DNA of 45,835 bases from Robiginitomaculum sp. (GTDB lineage: Bacteria > Pseudomonadota > Alphaproteobacteria > Caulobacterales > Maricaulaceae): assembly GCA_016763315.1 (NCBI GenBank), contig JAESTZ010000086.1:1-45835 (forward strand), read 5' to 3'. Below are positions 9,298-17,540 of the stretch, piece by piece. A model generated the notes under the pieces. That model worked only from the letters and a program-made list of their open reading frames with translations. It did no database searches and was not told the origin of the DNA. Every line of letters begins with the position of its first letter. The first letter of the stretch is position 1. The translations under genes were made by a program, and so were the position numbers.

Positions 9298-10409
9298 CGA
9301 AAAGTAGCGCTGTACGAATTTGCGTCATTCATTGTTTTTTGAGCCTCTCCATTCGCCTGCCCCTCATATCCGGATTCTTGCTGAATGATTTTCGTTTCAA
9401 TGTCGTCCGCTCCATTGTTCATAAAACCTTTTGCTTTTGTTGAAGTTTCCAAGAAATCGCGGTCTTTTTCTGCCTGAGATACGCTTGGATCATTCAGCTT
9501 TCTTTCCGCCTCAGGAAGGTCTTTTTCAATAAAATTATCGATCTCCTTCGCGCGCTTGTTCATTTGTGCCTCTTCACGTTCAAAGGCCTTCCATTGATCG
9601 GCGAATGCCGCATAAACAGCGGCCTCATTATTCCTGTCCACGGTTTGGCCGGTGCGCTCTTCATACTCCCGCAACGCTTTCTCAGCTTGTTCATTGGTAA
9701 TTTTACCGTCTTCACCAAGATCATAGCCATTTTCAAAAACGTCTTCGATGCCTCCGCGCATTTCATTGATGTCGTCACGGCGCTCTTCAATCCGGTTTAA
9801 TTCGTTTTGTAGATCATTGCGCAATGCCTCGAGCAATAGCTGTGTATCGGTTTGATTTTTGCGGGTTTTTTCTTTGGCATCTTGTGTGTCGCCTCTCATC
9901 TCGGCCTGCGCCCCAACGGCGGATGTCATCTCCCCCGCAGCCTCCGCCGCGCCCGACAATTGGCGTTGATGCGCTTGAAGTTTTTCTTGATCTGCGCGGG
10001 TTTTGGCAATCTGCTCTTCCGGGGAGGGTGTGTTCGGATCATTTTCGTCTATGGCAGGTTGCGCGGTTTCCTGTGCAGGTTCCGGCTTGGTCAAGGCATC
10101 ATATCGCGCCTGCAATCCCTCCCGTTCGTCAAAAATGTTTTGGAGCTTGGCTTTCAGAGCATCCCGCTCGGTGGGCGATTGCGCCTCTGCGATTTGCTCT
10201 TTAAGAAAATCGGTCATGGCGCGAAGAGAACGAACAGGCGGATCATCCTGCTCAACCTTGCTCGGAGTCGGTTTATCGGGATTTTCTTCTTCCATGCTCA
10301 TGGTTTTATCGTTAAAGACGAAACCCTTGGCCGCAAACTCAAACCTGCGCTGCAAGGTAATTTCTGGCAATGATTCTGCAACAGTCTGTATCGGTATTTG
10401 CTTACGCAT
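9294..10409 (-). CDS. Long coiled-coil protein with an EF-hand-like loop
   Basis: A 371-residue, very hydrophilic protein made largely of Glu/Lys/Gln/Arg-rich helices, predicted as extended coiled coil (about residues 60-110, 135-230 and 255-320). Near residue 231 is DLGEDGKITNEQAEKALREYE, which resembles a single EF-hand calcium loop (D-x-G-x-D-G-x-I) followed by its exit helix. No membrane segment or enzyme motif. The GTGG/GGGAGA-like bases just upstream of the ATG are compatible with initiation. The promoter region contains a perfect inverted repeat and a tandem repeat (separate entries). Function unknown; a structural or surface role is a guess. Confidence 0.6.
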   Translation of the reverse strand: MRKQIPIQTVAESLPEITLQRRFEFAAKGFVFNDKTMSMEEENPDKPTPSKVEQDDPPVRSLRAMTDFLKEQIAEAQSPTERDALKAKLQNIFDEREGLQARYDALTKPEPAQETAQPAIDENDPNTPSPEEQIAKTRADQEKLQAHQRQLSGAAEAAGEMTSAVGAQAEMRGDTQDAKEKTRKNQTDTQLLLEALRNDLQNELNRIEERRDDINEMRGGIEDVFENGYDLGEDGKITNEQAEKALREYEERTGQTVDRNNEAAVYAAFADQWKAFEREEAQMNKRAKEIDNFIEKDLPEAERKLNDPSVSQAEKDRDFLETSTKAKGFMNNGADDIETKIIQQESGYEGQANGEAQKTMNDANSYSATFR

Positions 10410-10447
10410 GACCCACCTTCTCCCCGCGCAAAGCTATGCATTCCCGA

Positions 10448-10478
10448 ATCTTGTTATTTACAGGGCAAATAACAAGAT
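10448..10478. promoter_or_regulatory. Perfect 12-bp inverted repeat upstream of the coiled-coil gene
   Basis: ATCTTGTTATTT (10448-10459) and AAATAACAAGAT (10467-10478) are exact inverted copies separated by 7 bases. AT-rich arms and the absence of a T-tract argue against a terminator. The position, about 40 bases upstream of a divergent start and beside a tandem repeat, suits an operator or a replication/transfer-initiator site. Confidence 0.6.
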
Positions 10479-10482
10479 AACT

Positions 10483-10525
10483 CAAAGTGCGCAATCTACG
10501 CCCCAAAGTGCGCAATCTACGCCCC
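10483..10525. repeat. Two tandem copies of a 21-bp repeat (iteron-like)
   Basis: The 21-bp unit CAAAGTGCGCAATCTACGCC plus one C occurs at 10483-10503 and again at 10504-10524 with no mismatch and no spacer. Length and phasing resemble plasmid iterons or a double operator. Only two copies are present and no Rep protein is recognised nearby, so a regulatory role is equally possible. Confidence 0.75.
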
Positions 10526-11033
10526 TTTGTCCCACCGCCCGTAAATGTCTGTATAGTGCCCCACATACCGATTATGCTTTGTTGTTTTTACTTAAATAAA
10601 GTATAGATTATCTTGGTTAAAAAATGGTTATTATGTAAAATATGATCTATGTTTATTTACCTACTTATAGTAACGATCAAGCATTGATGTTTGATGAATT
10701 ATACACTGCATTTTAACTGTATTTGATCTATGTGTTTTGCAGCAGTATCAAAGGCTTACCCTGTTTTATGTTTGGCCAGCGGACAACTGATGCGGATGCG
10801 CTTAAAAAGGCGTTACAATATTGGTGTAAGGGGGTATATTATGAACTGTGTTAGTGAATTTGAAGTTTGTGCGTTACGCAAGATGTAGTTTGTATGACAA
10901 ACTCTCTTGCCAAAGGGATGCTGCGCCCCTGTTGAATACCCAGCCTTTGGCACAATTCAAACCCATACTCCCAACTGACAAGCCAGATGAGAAGGGTGTT
11001 TTTGTACCAATCAAAACGTATCGCCGTTTCACC
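10526..11033. other. Non-coding stretch, AT-rich then hairpin-prone
   Basis: No convincing gene. The first half (10560-10760) is strongly AT-rich; the second shows imperfect short hairpins such as AAAGGG...CCCCT around 10912-10930. Small open frames here are short and lack coding character. It could hold the promoter of the restriction operon, an origin, or a structured RNA. Confidence 0.4.
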
Positions 11034-11364
11034 ACTCGTAAGGAGACTTCGCTCTCCTTGCATCCATCGCCTCTTTCAGAGAGACATAAGGGCGTTCCTA
11101 CCCCTAAGAACCCAGACAGCTCCATTGAGGCCAACCCTACGCGGATTGGATACACGCCAACTTCATCGCAGTTGAATTGCGACTAAGGGAGATTTCATCT
11201 CTCCCCTAGACCCCATAGAGCAAAGGGCATTGCCCCTTGGAACCCACTCGCAAGGAGACTTCACTCTCCCTGCACCCATCGACATAAGGACGTTTCTGCC
11301 CTTATGGAACCTGACAATGCCATTGAGGCTAACCGTCCGCCGTTTGGATGCGCCAGTGTTTCGC
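11034..11364. repeat. Duplicated hairpin-rich module (two diverged copies)
   Basis: Copy 1 (11034-11169) and copy 2 (11246-11364) align along their length; copy 1 has an extra stretch of about 13 bases near 11070. Both begin ACTCG(T/C)AAGGAGACTTC, contain the stem GGAGA...TCTCC and a CATAAGG-type segment, and share CCATTGAGGC. Further stems lie between and within them: CTAAGGGAGA/TCTCTCCCCTAG (11183-11210), AAGGG/CCCCTT (11222-11240) and CATAAGG/CCTTATG (11283-11306). The density of small GC stems is far above the surroundings and no long frame is kept. It ends about 70 bases before the restriction operon. Confidence 0.65.
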
Positions 11365-11435
11365 TACTGGATAACGTTGGGAATGGGCAAAAATAAGCGC
11401 TACACAACCGTGTATCCAATGTGTACATTACTTTG

Positions 11436-11618
11436 ATGATTAAAGATTCTGGATTTCGCATACGGGTTCAGCAGGAGCTTCGGGAAAAATTCCTGAAGAT
11501 TTGCCGCGACCAAGATAAGCCTGCCGCTCAGGTGCTTCGAGAATACATGCGGGAGTATGTAGCAGGGCATGAAGCCGCAAACGATGCGAAAAGAACGAAA
11601 AACAAGGACAAAGCCTGA
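11436..11618 (+). CDS. Small ribbon-helix-helix-like protein, first gene of the defence operon
   Basis: A 60-residue protein with the shape of a ribbon-helix-helix DNA-binding protein: a short strand (GFRIRVQQ), helix A (LREKFLKICRDQD), a turn and helix B (AAQVLREYMREYVAG), then a charged tail. I chose ATG 11436 because the next GTG upstream only adds residues before the strand. The stop is 2 bases before the SNF2 helicase start, so it is the leading gene of the operon and a plausible autoregulator of the restriction genes. No toxin partner lies beside it. The RHH call is by pattern, not by search. Confidence 0.65.
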   Translation: MIKDSGFRIRVQQELREKFLKICRDQDKPAAQVLREYMREYVAGHEAANDAKRTKNKDKA

Positions 11619-11620
11619 TT

Positions 11621-14464
11621 ATGGTTTCTTACACACCCTATCACAGCCAGTATTTGGCAAATCGGATTACCCTTGAGGGCTTAAGCGACGAGGCTTTTGC
11701 AAAATCCCTTTCCTCCGCTAGAGTTGATATGAATCCGCATCAAGTCGATGCCGCTTTATTTGCATTGCAATCACCTCTTTCCAAAGGCGTGATCCTGGGT
11801 GATGAGGTTGGTCTTGGAAAAACCATTGAAGCGTGTCTAGTCATTGCGCAGAAATGGGCTGAGCGGAAGCGCAAAGTTCTTCTTATCGTTCCAGCTTCGC
11901 TCCGTAAGCAGTGGGCGCAGGAGCTGCGTGAGAAATTTTCGTTCAATAGTCTCATTCTGGATGCAAAAACTTACAGAGAACGCTTGAAGGCGGTAACTCA
12001 CCGTCCGTTTGAGGCTGAAAATGCTGTGGTTATCGTTTCCTATGAATTCGCGGCGGGAAAGGCGGATGACATTGCTGTCATAGATTGGGATTTGGTGATC
12101 TATGATGAAGCTCACCGCCTTCGTAACGTCTATAAAAAAAGCGGATCAAAACGTGCCAAGAAATTGAAGGAAGCCCTGCAACGCCCCTTCAAGATGCTCC
12201 TTACCGCGACTCCCTTGCAAAATTCGTTGATGGAGCTTTATGGCCTTGTTTCCATGATCGATGACCATCATTTTGGTGATCAATATTCTTTCCGCACCAT
12301 GTACACCGGCGCAAGAGCCAGTCCGGCAACGCTGTCAGTTCTCAAAGATCGGTTATCTCAGGTTTGCCTGCGAACTTTGCGGCGGCAGGTGGTTGAGGCT
12401 GGCCACATAAACTTTACCAAGCGTCTTGTCCGTACCTTTGACTTTGAACCTGGAAACGAAGAAGTGTTGCTTTATGAAAAAGTGTCCGCCTTTTTACAGC
12501 GCAAGGATACGATTGCATTTGGCGACCGCACGAATCATCTACTGCTGCTCATTGCCCGCAAAATTCTTGGTTCTTCTACCTTCGCGATTTCACAATTTCT
12601 GCAAAGTATTATCAATCGCCTTGAAGAAAAAAAGCGTATTGATGAGAGCCTGTTAAACGACATTGATACAATCGATGAGCTCGCTGAAGAATGGGGTGAT
12701 GAAGGTGGAACAGAGCCGGAAAAACCGGCATATGATCCTGCAATGTTAGCCACAGAGGTTGCTGAACTAAAAGAGTATCGTGATCTTGCGCTTTCCATCG
12801 GATCCAACGCCAAGGGCGAGAAGCTGGTGGAGAAACTCCCTGATATTTTGGCCGAAATTGTCAAGCGGGGTGGGCAAGAAAAGGCTGTCATATTTACGGA
12901 ATCAGTCCGCACCCAGAAATATTTAAATGAGGTGCTCACTGCAAATGGTTTTGACGGTCGGATCGTACTGATGAATGGTTCCAATAATGATACCGGAAGC
13001 AAGGCTATTTACGCAGATTGGCTGGAACGTCATCAAGGAACAGATGCAATCTCTGGCTCAAAAAGTTCGGACATGAAGGCCGCTATTGTTGAGGCATTCA
13101 AGAGCGATGACAAAAGCATATTGATCTCTACTGAGTCCGGTGCCGAAGGCATCAACCTGCAATTTTGTTCGCTGATTGTGAACTTTGATTTACCCTGGAA
13201 CCCCCAAAGGATCGAACAGCGTATTGGCCGTTGTCATCGATACGGTCAAAAGCTCGACGTGACCGTGGTCAACCTGCTCAATCGCAAGAACAAAGCCGAA
13301 GCGCGTGTCTATGAGTTGTTGGAAAAGAAATTCAAACTTTTTGAAGGTGTCTTCGGGGTCAGTGATGAGGTGCTGGGTACAATCGAGCGCGGCATAGACT
13401 TTGAACGCAAGGTGCTGGCTATCGTTCAGGAAGCGCGCGGCGACGAAGAAGTACAGCTTGCTTTTGACCTGCTTCAAGAAGAGATGGAAGAAAAAATTGA
13501 TGCTGACATGCTGGATGCGCGTAAAAAACTGATGGAGCATATGGATCAGGATGTCGTCAATCGTCTCAAAACCAGAAAAGGTATGATCGAAGGCTCATTG
13601 AATGAATTCACACGGAGGCTGATCACAGTTGCCCGCGCTGAATTGCCTGACGCAAAGTTCCATAGCGACCAAAGCCCGCGCTTTGATTATCAGGACGAAA
13701 CATACACAACGGAATGGCCGCTTGCCGACGAGGAAGGTTGGCAATTCTTCCGTTTGACGGATGGAAATTTAGCGGAAACTCTTGTCAATCAAGCTAAAGA
13801 ACGAGAACTGGACGTTAAGTGCCTTCGGTTCGACCATTCGGCCTATCCGAATGTTATTGCCGATGTGAGGGATTTGGGTGGCAAATCTGGTTGGTTAAAG
13901 CTATCAAAACTCAGCATCAAAACCCCTCAATCTGTTCGTGAGCATATTGTTGCTGCGTGTATCACAGATAATGGAGAAGAAGTTCACCCTGAAACCGTGG
14001 ACCGGCTTTTTCTAATACCTGCGACTGAAAACGGTGCTCCGACAATACCTGTCCCCAATGATAAGTTGTTGAACGTAGAAGCTATACAGCAGCAGATTAT
14101 TATCGAGGAAGCCCAGCAACAAAATGCCGAGTGGCTAGACGCGGAAACCGATAAACTTGATGCCTATGCCGATGATCTGGAAAAAGCGGCAGAGGTCGAG
14201 ATCAAGGAAATGGATGGTGAAATCAAGGCCTCCAGAAAAGCTCTACGCTCCAACACAGCGATGGCCATGGCCGACAAGCTAACTGAAAAACGCCGTATTC
14301 AACGGCTGGAAAGCAAGCGAGACGATATGAAACTCAAAACCTTTGAGCGCCGCAAGAAAATCCGTGACGAAGTCAACCAGATGCTGGATGACATAGCGCA
14401 AAGCATGGATACGGCTCCTGTATTGGAACCGATGTTTTCAATCCGTTGGGAGGTTGTAGCGTGA
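11621..14464 (+). CDS. SNF2/HepA-family DEAH helicase
   Basis: A 947-residue SF2 ATPase of the SNF2/RapA type. Motif I is GDEVGLGKTIEA (about residues 60-71), motif Ia IVPASLRKQW, motif II YDEAHRLRN (about 161-169) and motif III LTATPLQNS. In the C-terminal RecA lobe are STESGAEGINLQFC and motif VI RIEQRIGRCHRYGQ. The last 350 residues hold a region ending in an Asp/Glu/Lys-rich coiled coil (about 830-915). SNF2 proteins translocate on duplex DNA and remodel bound proteins; in defence operons (for example drmD of DISARM) they act with a methyltransferase. No DISARM drmA/B genes are here. The gene overlaps the next by 4 bases (GTGA), implying coupling within the operon. Confidence 0.9.
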   Translation: MVSYTPYHSQYLANRITLEGLSDEAFAKSLSSARVDMNPHQVDAALFALQSPLSKGVILGDEVGLGKTIEACLVIAQKWAERKRKVLLIVPASLRKQWAQELREKFSFNSLILDAKTYRERLKAVTHRPFEAENAVVIVSYEFAAGKADDIAVIDWDLVIYDEAHRLRNVYKKSGSKRAKKLKEALQRPFKMLLTATPLQNSLMELYGLVSMIDDHHFGDQYSFRTMYTGARASPATLSVLKDRLSQVCLRTLRRQVVEAGHINFTKRLVRTFDFEPGNEEVLLYEKVSAFLQRKDTIAFGDRTNHLLLLIARKILGSSTFAISQFLQSIINRLEEKKRIDESLLNDIDTIDELAEEWGDEGGTEPEKPAYDPAMLATEVAELKEYRDLALSIGSNAKGEKLVEKLPDILAEIVKRGGQEKAVIFTESVRTQKYLNEVLTANGFDGRIVLMNGSNNDTGSKAIYADWLERHQGTDAISGSKSSDMKAAIVEAFKSDDKSILISTESGAEGINLQFCSLIVNFDLPWNPQRIEQRIGRCHRYGQKLDVTVVNLLNRKNKAEARVYELLEKKFKLFEGVFGVSDEVLGTIERGIDFERKVLAIVQEARGDEEVQLAFDLLQEEMEEKIDADMLDARKKLMEHMDQDVVNRLKTRKGMIEGSLNEFTRRLITVARAELPDAKFHSDQSPRFDYQDETYTTEWPLADEEGWQFFRLTDGNLAETLVNQAKERELDVKCLRFDHSAYPNVIADVRDLGGKSGWLKLSKLSIKTPQSVREHIVAACITDNGEEVHPETVDRLFLIPATENGAPTIPVPNDKLLNVEAIQQQIIIEEAQQQNAEWLDAETDKLDAYADDLEKAAEVEIKEMDGEIKASRKALRSNTAMAMADKLTEKRRIQRLESKRDDMKLKTFERRKKIRDEVNQMLDDIAQSMDTAPVLEPMFSIRWEVVA

Positions 14465-15306
14465 AGAAATTGTGGCATTGGTTTAAAACAACAGGATTAG
14501 GACTTTTAACTCGATTTCTTGCGCCGTGGACTAGTTTTATAGCTCTCATAAGTGGCGCACTGATTACTTACGATTTTACATCATTGCGAATTGACTATCC
14601 AAACTGGCCCGGCCTCTTTGATGTGCTTGATTCCAAGGCTCTTATTATTATTTTTCTCATTTCAGCCACTTTGGCCGCGCTTTTAGCCTGGGTGATGAAA
14701 AGGCGGCAGAAATCGCTGAATGATCTACAAAAGGAAATTGAGAGCACACGAGATCAAATTGGAGAAATTGGAAATAACATCAAGTTTTTGTTCGACGGAT
14801 TGCTCTTAAACCTATCCAAAAAACTTAACTTTAAACAGGGTGACCAAGCTCGCATTTCAATTTATGTTCATGAAAATTCTGACGGCCACTTTATTCCTTG
14901 CGGTAGATATTCGCCAAATCCAGAATTAAGAAAACCAGGACGCACTTTATACCCCGACAACCAAGGGTGTATTGCCAAAGGCTGGCAAAATGGATGGCAC
15001 TTTGACAAAGATTTTCCTGAGACATCCTCACGCCATAAAAGCTACTGTCAGTCACAATATGATATTCCAAAAAATACTCACGATGGTATGAAAATGCGCT
15101 CTCGCGTTTATGCCGCTCTTAGATTGGATGATCTATCTGGCAACCCTTTGGCGGTAATGGTTATTGAATCTAAAAATTCTGAACAGTTTGACGCAAATCA
15201 ACTCCAAACCGATTTAGAGAGTATTGCTGTTGATTTTTCTCAAATGATTTCAACGCTCAGGCAACACATTCCTAGTCCCTCTGATGCGACTGAAAGGGGG
15301 TTGTAA
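14461..15306 (+). CDS. Membrane-anchored GAF-like protein in the restriction operon
   Basis: A 281-residue protein with two N-terminal transmembrane helices (about 14-36 and 59-80), a short coiled coil (about 88-115) and a cytosolic domain of about 160 residues. Its pattern (RISIYVHENSDGHFIPCGRYS, then LAVMVIESKNSEQF near the end) resembles GAF sensor domains. The start is a GTG at 14461 with GGGAGG 7 bases upstream, overlapping the SNF2 stop by 4. A membrane sensor inside a restriction operon is unusual; it may recognise a ligand or place the complex at the entry site of DNA. The GAF assignment is by pattern and moderately sure; the ligand is unknown. Confidence 0.7.
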   Translation: MKKLWHWFKTTGLGLLTRFLAPWTSFIALISGALITYDFTSLRIDYPNWPGLFDVLDSKALIIIFLISATLAALLAWVMKRRQKSLNDLQKEIESTRDQIGEIGNNIKFLFDGLLLNLSKKLNFKQGDQARISIYVHENSDGHFIPCGRYSPNPELRKPGRTLYPDNQGCIAKGWQNGWHFDKDFPETSSRHKSYCQSQYDIPKNTHDGMKMRSRVYAALRLDDLSGNPLAVMVIESKNSEQFDANQLQTDLESIAVDFSQMISTLRQHIPSPSDATERGL

Positions 15307-15788
15307 TGGCTAAGTTAAAAGATGTGATGGCCTATCTGATCAAAAACTATCCTGAAAACATTCGTCATGAGATGTCAAATGCTCGTCTTACAAAAATGAT
15401 ATATCTGGCAGATTGGCATAAAGCGCTTACCTCAAATGAGCAAATGACAAGCATAGATTGGTACTTTGATAATTATGGCCCTTTTGTTCATGATGTCGAA
15501 AGAGTGGCTGCTTCTTATGGCGGCATTTTTTCAGTAAACTTGGGTAGCAATATGCATGGGCAACCTAAAAAATCTATTACTCTGAGAGATAACGCGCGCG
15601 CGCTAAAACTTACTGAAGAAGAGAGAATATCTTTAGATCACATAATTGATGTGACTAAGAGGCTGTATTGGGATGATTTTATCAAACTTGTTTATGCCAC
15701 ACATCCAATAGCTAGTTCTGAAAGATACAGTTTCTTAAATCTGGTCGAGAAGGCAGATGAATATCGAAAATTCAAGGAAGTAGACTAG
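15306..15788 (+). CDS. Panacea-domain (SocA-like) protein
   Basis: A 160-residue protein matching the Panacea/SocA-like family: KLTKMIYLADWHKA-like opening (NARLTKMIYLADWHK at about 25-39), the WYFDNYGPF(V)HDV block that is the hallmark of the family, and TKRLYWDDFIKLVYATHP near the end. Family members are best known as antitoxins or proteolysis adaptors (SocA hands SocB to ClpXP), and they occur inside many conflict operons. Its ATG overlaps the upstream stop by 1 base and its stop lies 1 base before mod, so here it is probably a regulator or neutraliser of the restriction complex rather than of a separate toxin. Confidence 0.82.
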   Translation: MAKLKDVMAYLIKNYPENIRHEMSNARLTKMIYLADWHKALTSNEQMTSIDWYFDNYGPFVHDVERVAASYGGIFSVNLGSNMHGQPKKSITLRDNARALKLTEEERISLDHIIDVTKRLYWDDFIKLVYATHPIASSERYSFLNLVEKADEYRKFKEVD

Positions 15789-15789
15789 A

Positions 15790-17538
15790 ATGAGTAAGAA
15801 AAAACAAAAACTGGAGCTGACATGGATTGGTAAAGATGCGCGACCAAAGCTGGAGCCGCGCATTCTGATTGAAGACCCGGAACTATCTTGTCACGCCAAA
15901 GAGCGCCGCTCGGACGATGATATTTTTGATAATATTTTGATCCATGGAGATAATCTTCTGGCACTCAAGGCACTGGAAGCCGAATACACAGGAAAAGTGA
16001 AGTGCATATATATTGACCCACCATACAATACTGGGAATGCATTTGAACATTACGATGATGGAATAGAACATTCGTTGTGGCTGTCATTGATGCGGGATCG
16101 GTTGGAAATTTTGAGAACTCTGCTTGCAGATGACGGCTTTATTTGTTGCCATATTGACGATTCGGAAGGTCATTACTTAAAGGTTCTTTTGGACGATGTT
16201 TTTGGCCGCGGAAATTACCAAACGACCCTGTACGTTCAGGTTAGGTATGCAAAAAAGACGTTAAAACAGGATATGAACTTTCATAAGCAAATTGAAATGG
16301 TTCACGTCTATCGGAAAGAGTATGGAGCGATACCGAATCTTCCAGAAAAAAAATCTTCGTTCGACAAATTTACTTTCTATGTTCATGAGCATGCCAAAGG
16401 ACGCGAGATTGAACTGGGGGGAAAGAAGGTAATTGTTTTTTCCAAGGATGAATTTGAAATAAAAAAGGATTTAGGAAGCGAAGATGGCAGAAAGGAAATT
16501 TGGGCATCTGGCAGTATTTTGGACGGAAATTCATCAGGACGATTCTTCCGTGATTTCTTGGCTGGACGTTATGATGATGACGGATACGGGGTTCTTTATA
16601 AAGTGTATGGCATCGGCGACGACAAGTTTGACAGCCGGTATTTCACGGGCCCCAAAAAAATAGGGGCAACCAAAGGAAAGTATTATCAAGGCGTCCCTAT
16701 GGCGCAGTTGAGAGACGCAAATGCTGTCAAAACGTCTCCGATTGAGAATTTTTATGACTTGGCTGGTGCGTTTGGCAACTGTCGCTTAGAGGGGGGGGTG
16801 GATTTCAGAAGTGGGAAAAAACCAGAAGCGCTACTTGAAATTATTTTAAAACATTTCAGTGACCCAGGGGATTTGGTTCTAGATTCCTTTGGTGGATCAG
16901 GTTCTACAGTAGCCGCAGCTCATAAGATGCGGCGACGGTGGATAACTGTTGAAATAGGAGAGCAAGCAAAAACCCATATTGCACCTCGCCTAACTCGAAT
17001 AGTCAACAATGAAGACATGACGGGGATTTCAGAACAAGTTGATTGGAATGGTGGCGGTGGTTTCCTCTATTACCGTCTTGCCCCATCCCTTCTTGAAAAA
17101 GACAAATACGGGAACTGGATAATTTCCAAGGAATATAACGCCGCCATGCTGGCTGAAGCCCTATGCAAGAATATGGGCTTCACTTACGCCCCATCGCAAG
17201 ACGAAAATGAGTATTGGCGGCATGGACACTCTACCGAAACCGACTTCATATTTGTAACCACAGCCTCCATGACACATTCAGCTTTGAGGAAGCTATCGGA
17301 AGATGTCGGGCCAGATCGAACCCTGCTGGTGTGTTGCAAGGCGTTCAATGCCAAAACAGATGCTTTTGACAATCTCACCATCAAGAAGATTCCCCATGCG
17401 GTTCTGTCAAAATGCGAATGGGGGCGAGATGATTACAGCCTCAATGTCGCCAACCTGCCCATGGCCAAAAGCGATGAGGAAATCGAACGGGAACGCATGA
17501 AAGAAGAGCTTCCTCTTTTCGCAAAGGAGGAGGAATAA
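15790..17538 (+). CDS. mod: Type III-like DNA adenine methyltransferase (Mod)
   Basis: A 582-residue beta-class amino-methyltransferase. The catalytic motif IV IDPPYNTG is at about residues 75-82 and the AdoMet motif I LDSFGGSGSTVAAA at about 363-376, the order typical of type III Mod; the variable segment between them is the likely target-recognition domain. The last 180 residues form a Mod-like C-terminal region. It should methylate adenine at an asymmetric site and, with the downstream Res, form the restriction complex. A run of eight G (16791-16798, about residue 334) lies upstream of motif I; gain or loss of one G would truncate the enzyme before the AdoMet site. The recognition sequence cannot be inferred. 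Confidence 0.92.
   Translation: MSKKKQKLELTWIGKDARPKLEPRILIEDPELSCHAKERRSDDDIFDNILIHGDNLLALKALEAEYTGKVKCIYIDPPYNTGNAFEHYDDGIEHSLWLSLMRDRLEILRTLLADDGFICCHIDDSEGHYLKVLLDDVFGRGNYQTTLYVQVRYAKKTLKQDMNFHKQIEMVHVYRKEYGAIPNLPEKKSSFDKFTFYVHEHAKGREIELGGKKVIVFSKDEFEIKKDLGSEDGRKEIWASGSILDGNSSGRFFRDFLAGRYDDDGYGVLYKVYGIGDDKFDSRYFTGPKKIGATKGKYYQGVPMAQLRDANAVKTSPIENFYDLAGAFGNCRLEGGVDFRSGKKPEALLEIILKHFSDPGDLVLDSFGGSGSTVAAAHKMRRRWITVEIGEQAKTHIAPRLTRIVNNEDMTGISEQVDWNGGGGFLYYRLAPSLLEKDKYGNWIISKEYNAAMLAEALCKNMGFTYAPSQDENEYWRHGHSTETDFIFVTTASMTHSALRKLSEDVGPDRTLLVCCKAFNAKTDAFDNLTIKKIPHAVLSKCEWGRDDYSLNVANLPMAKSDEEIERERMKEELPLFAKEEE
16791..16798 (+). repeat. Homopolymeric G8 tract inside mod
   Basis: Eight consecutive G within the mod coding frame, bracketed by A and T. 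It is in frame here, spanning the codons for Glu-Gly-Gly-Val. Poly-G tracts within type III mod genes are classic slipped-strand phase-variation sites; eight is near the lower end of lengths that slip readily. Confidence 0.7.
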
Positions 17539-17540
17539 GC

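Noticed and set aside
10900-11400. A CRISPR array
   Set aside because: The repeats are long, only two, diverged and without regular unique spacers; no cas genes are present.
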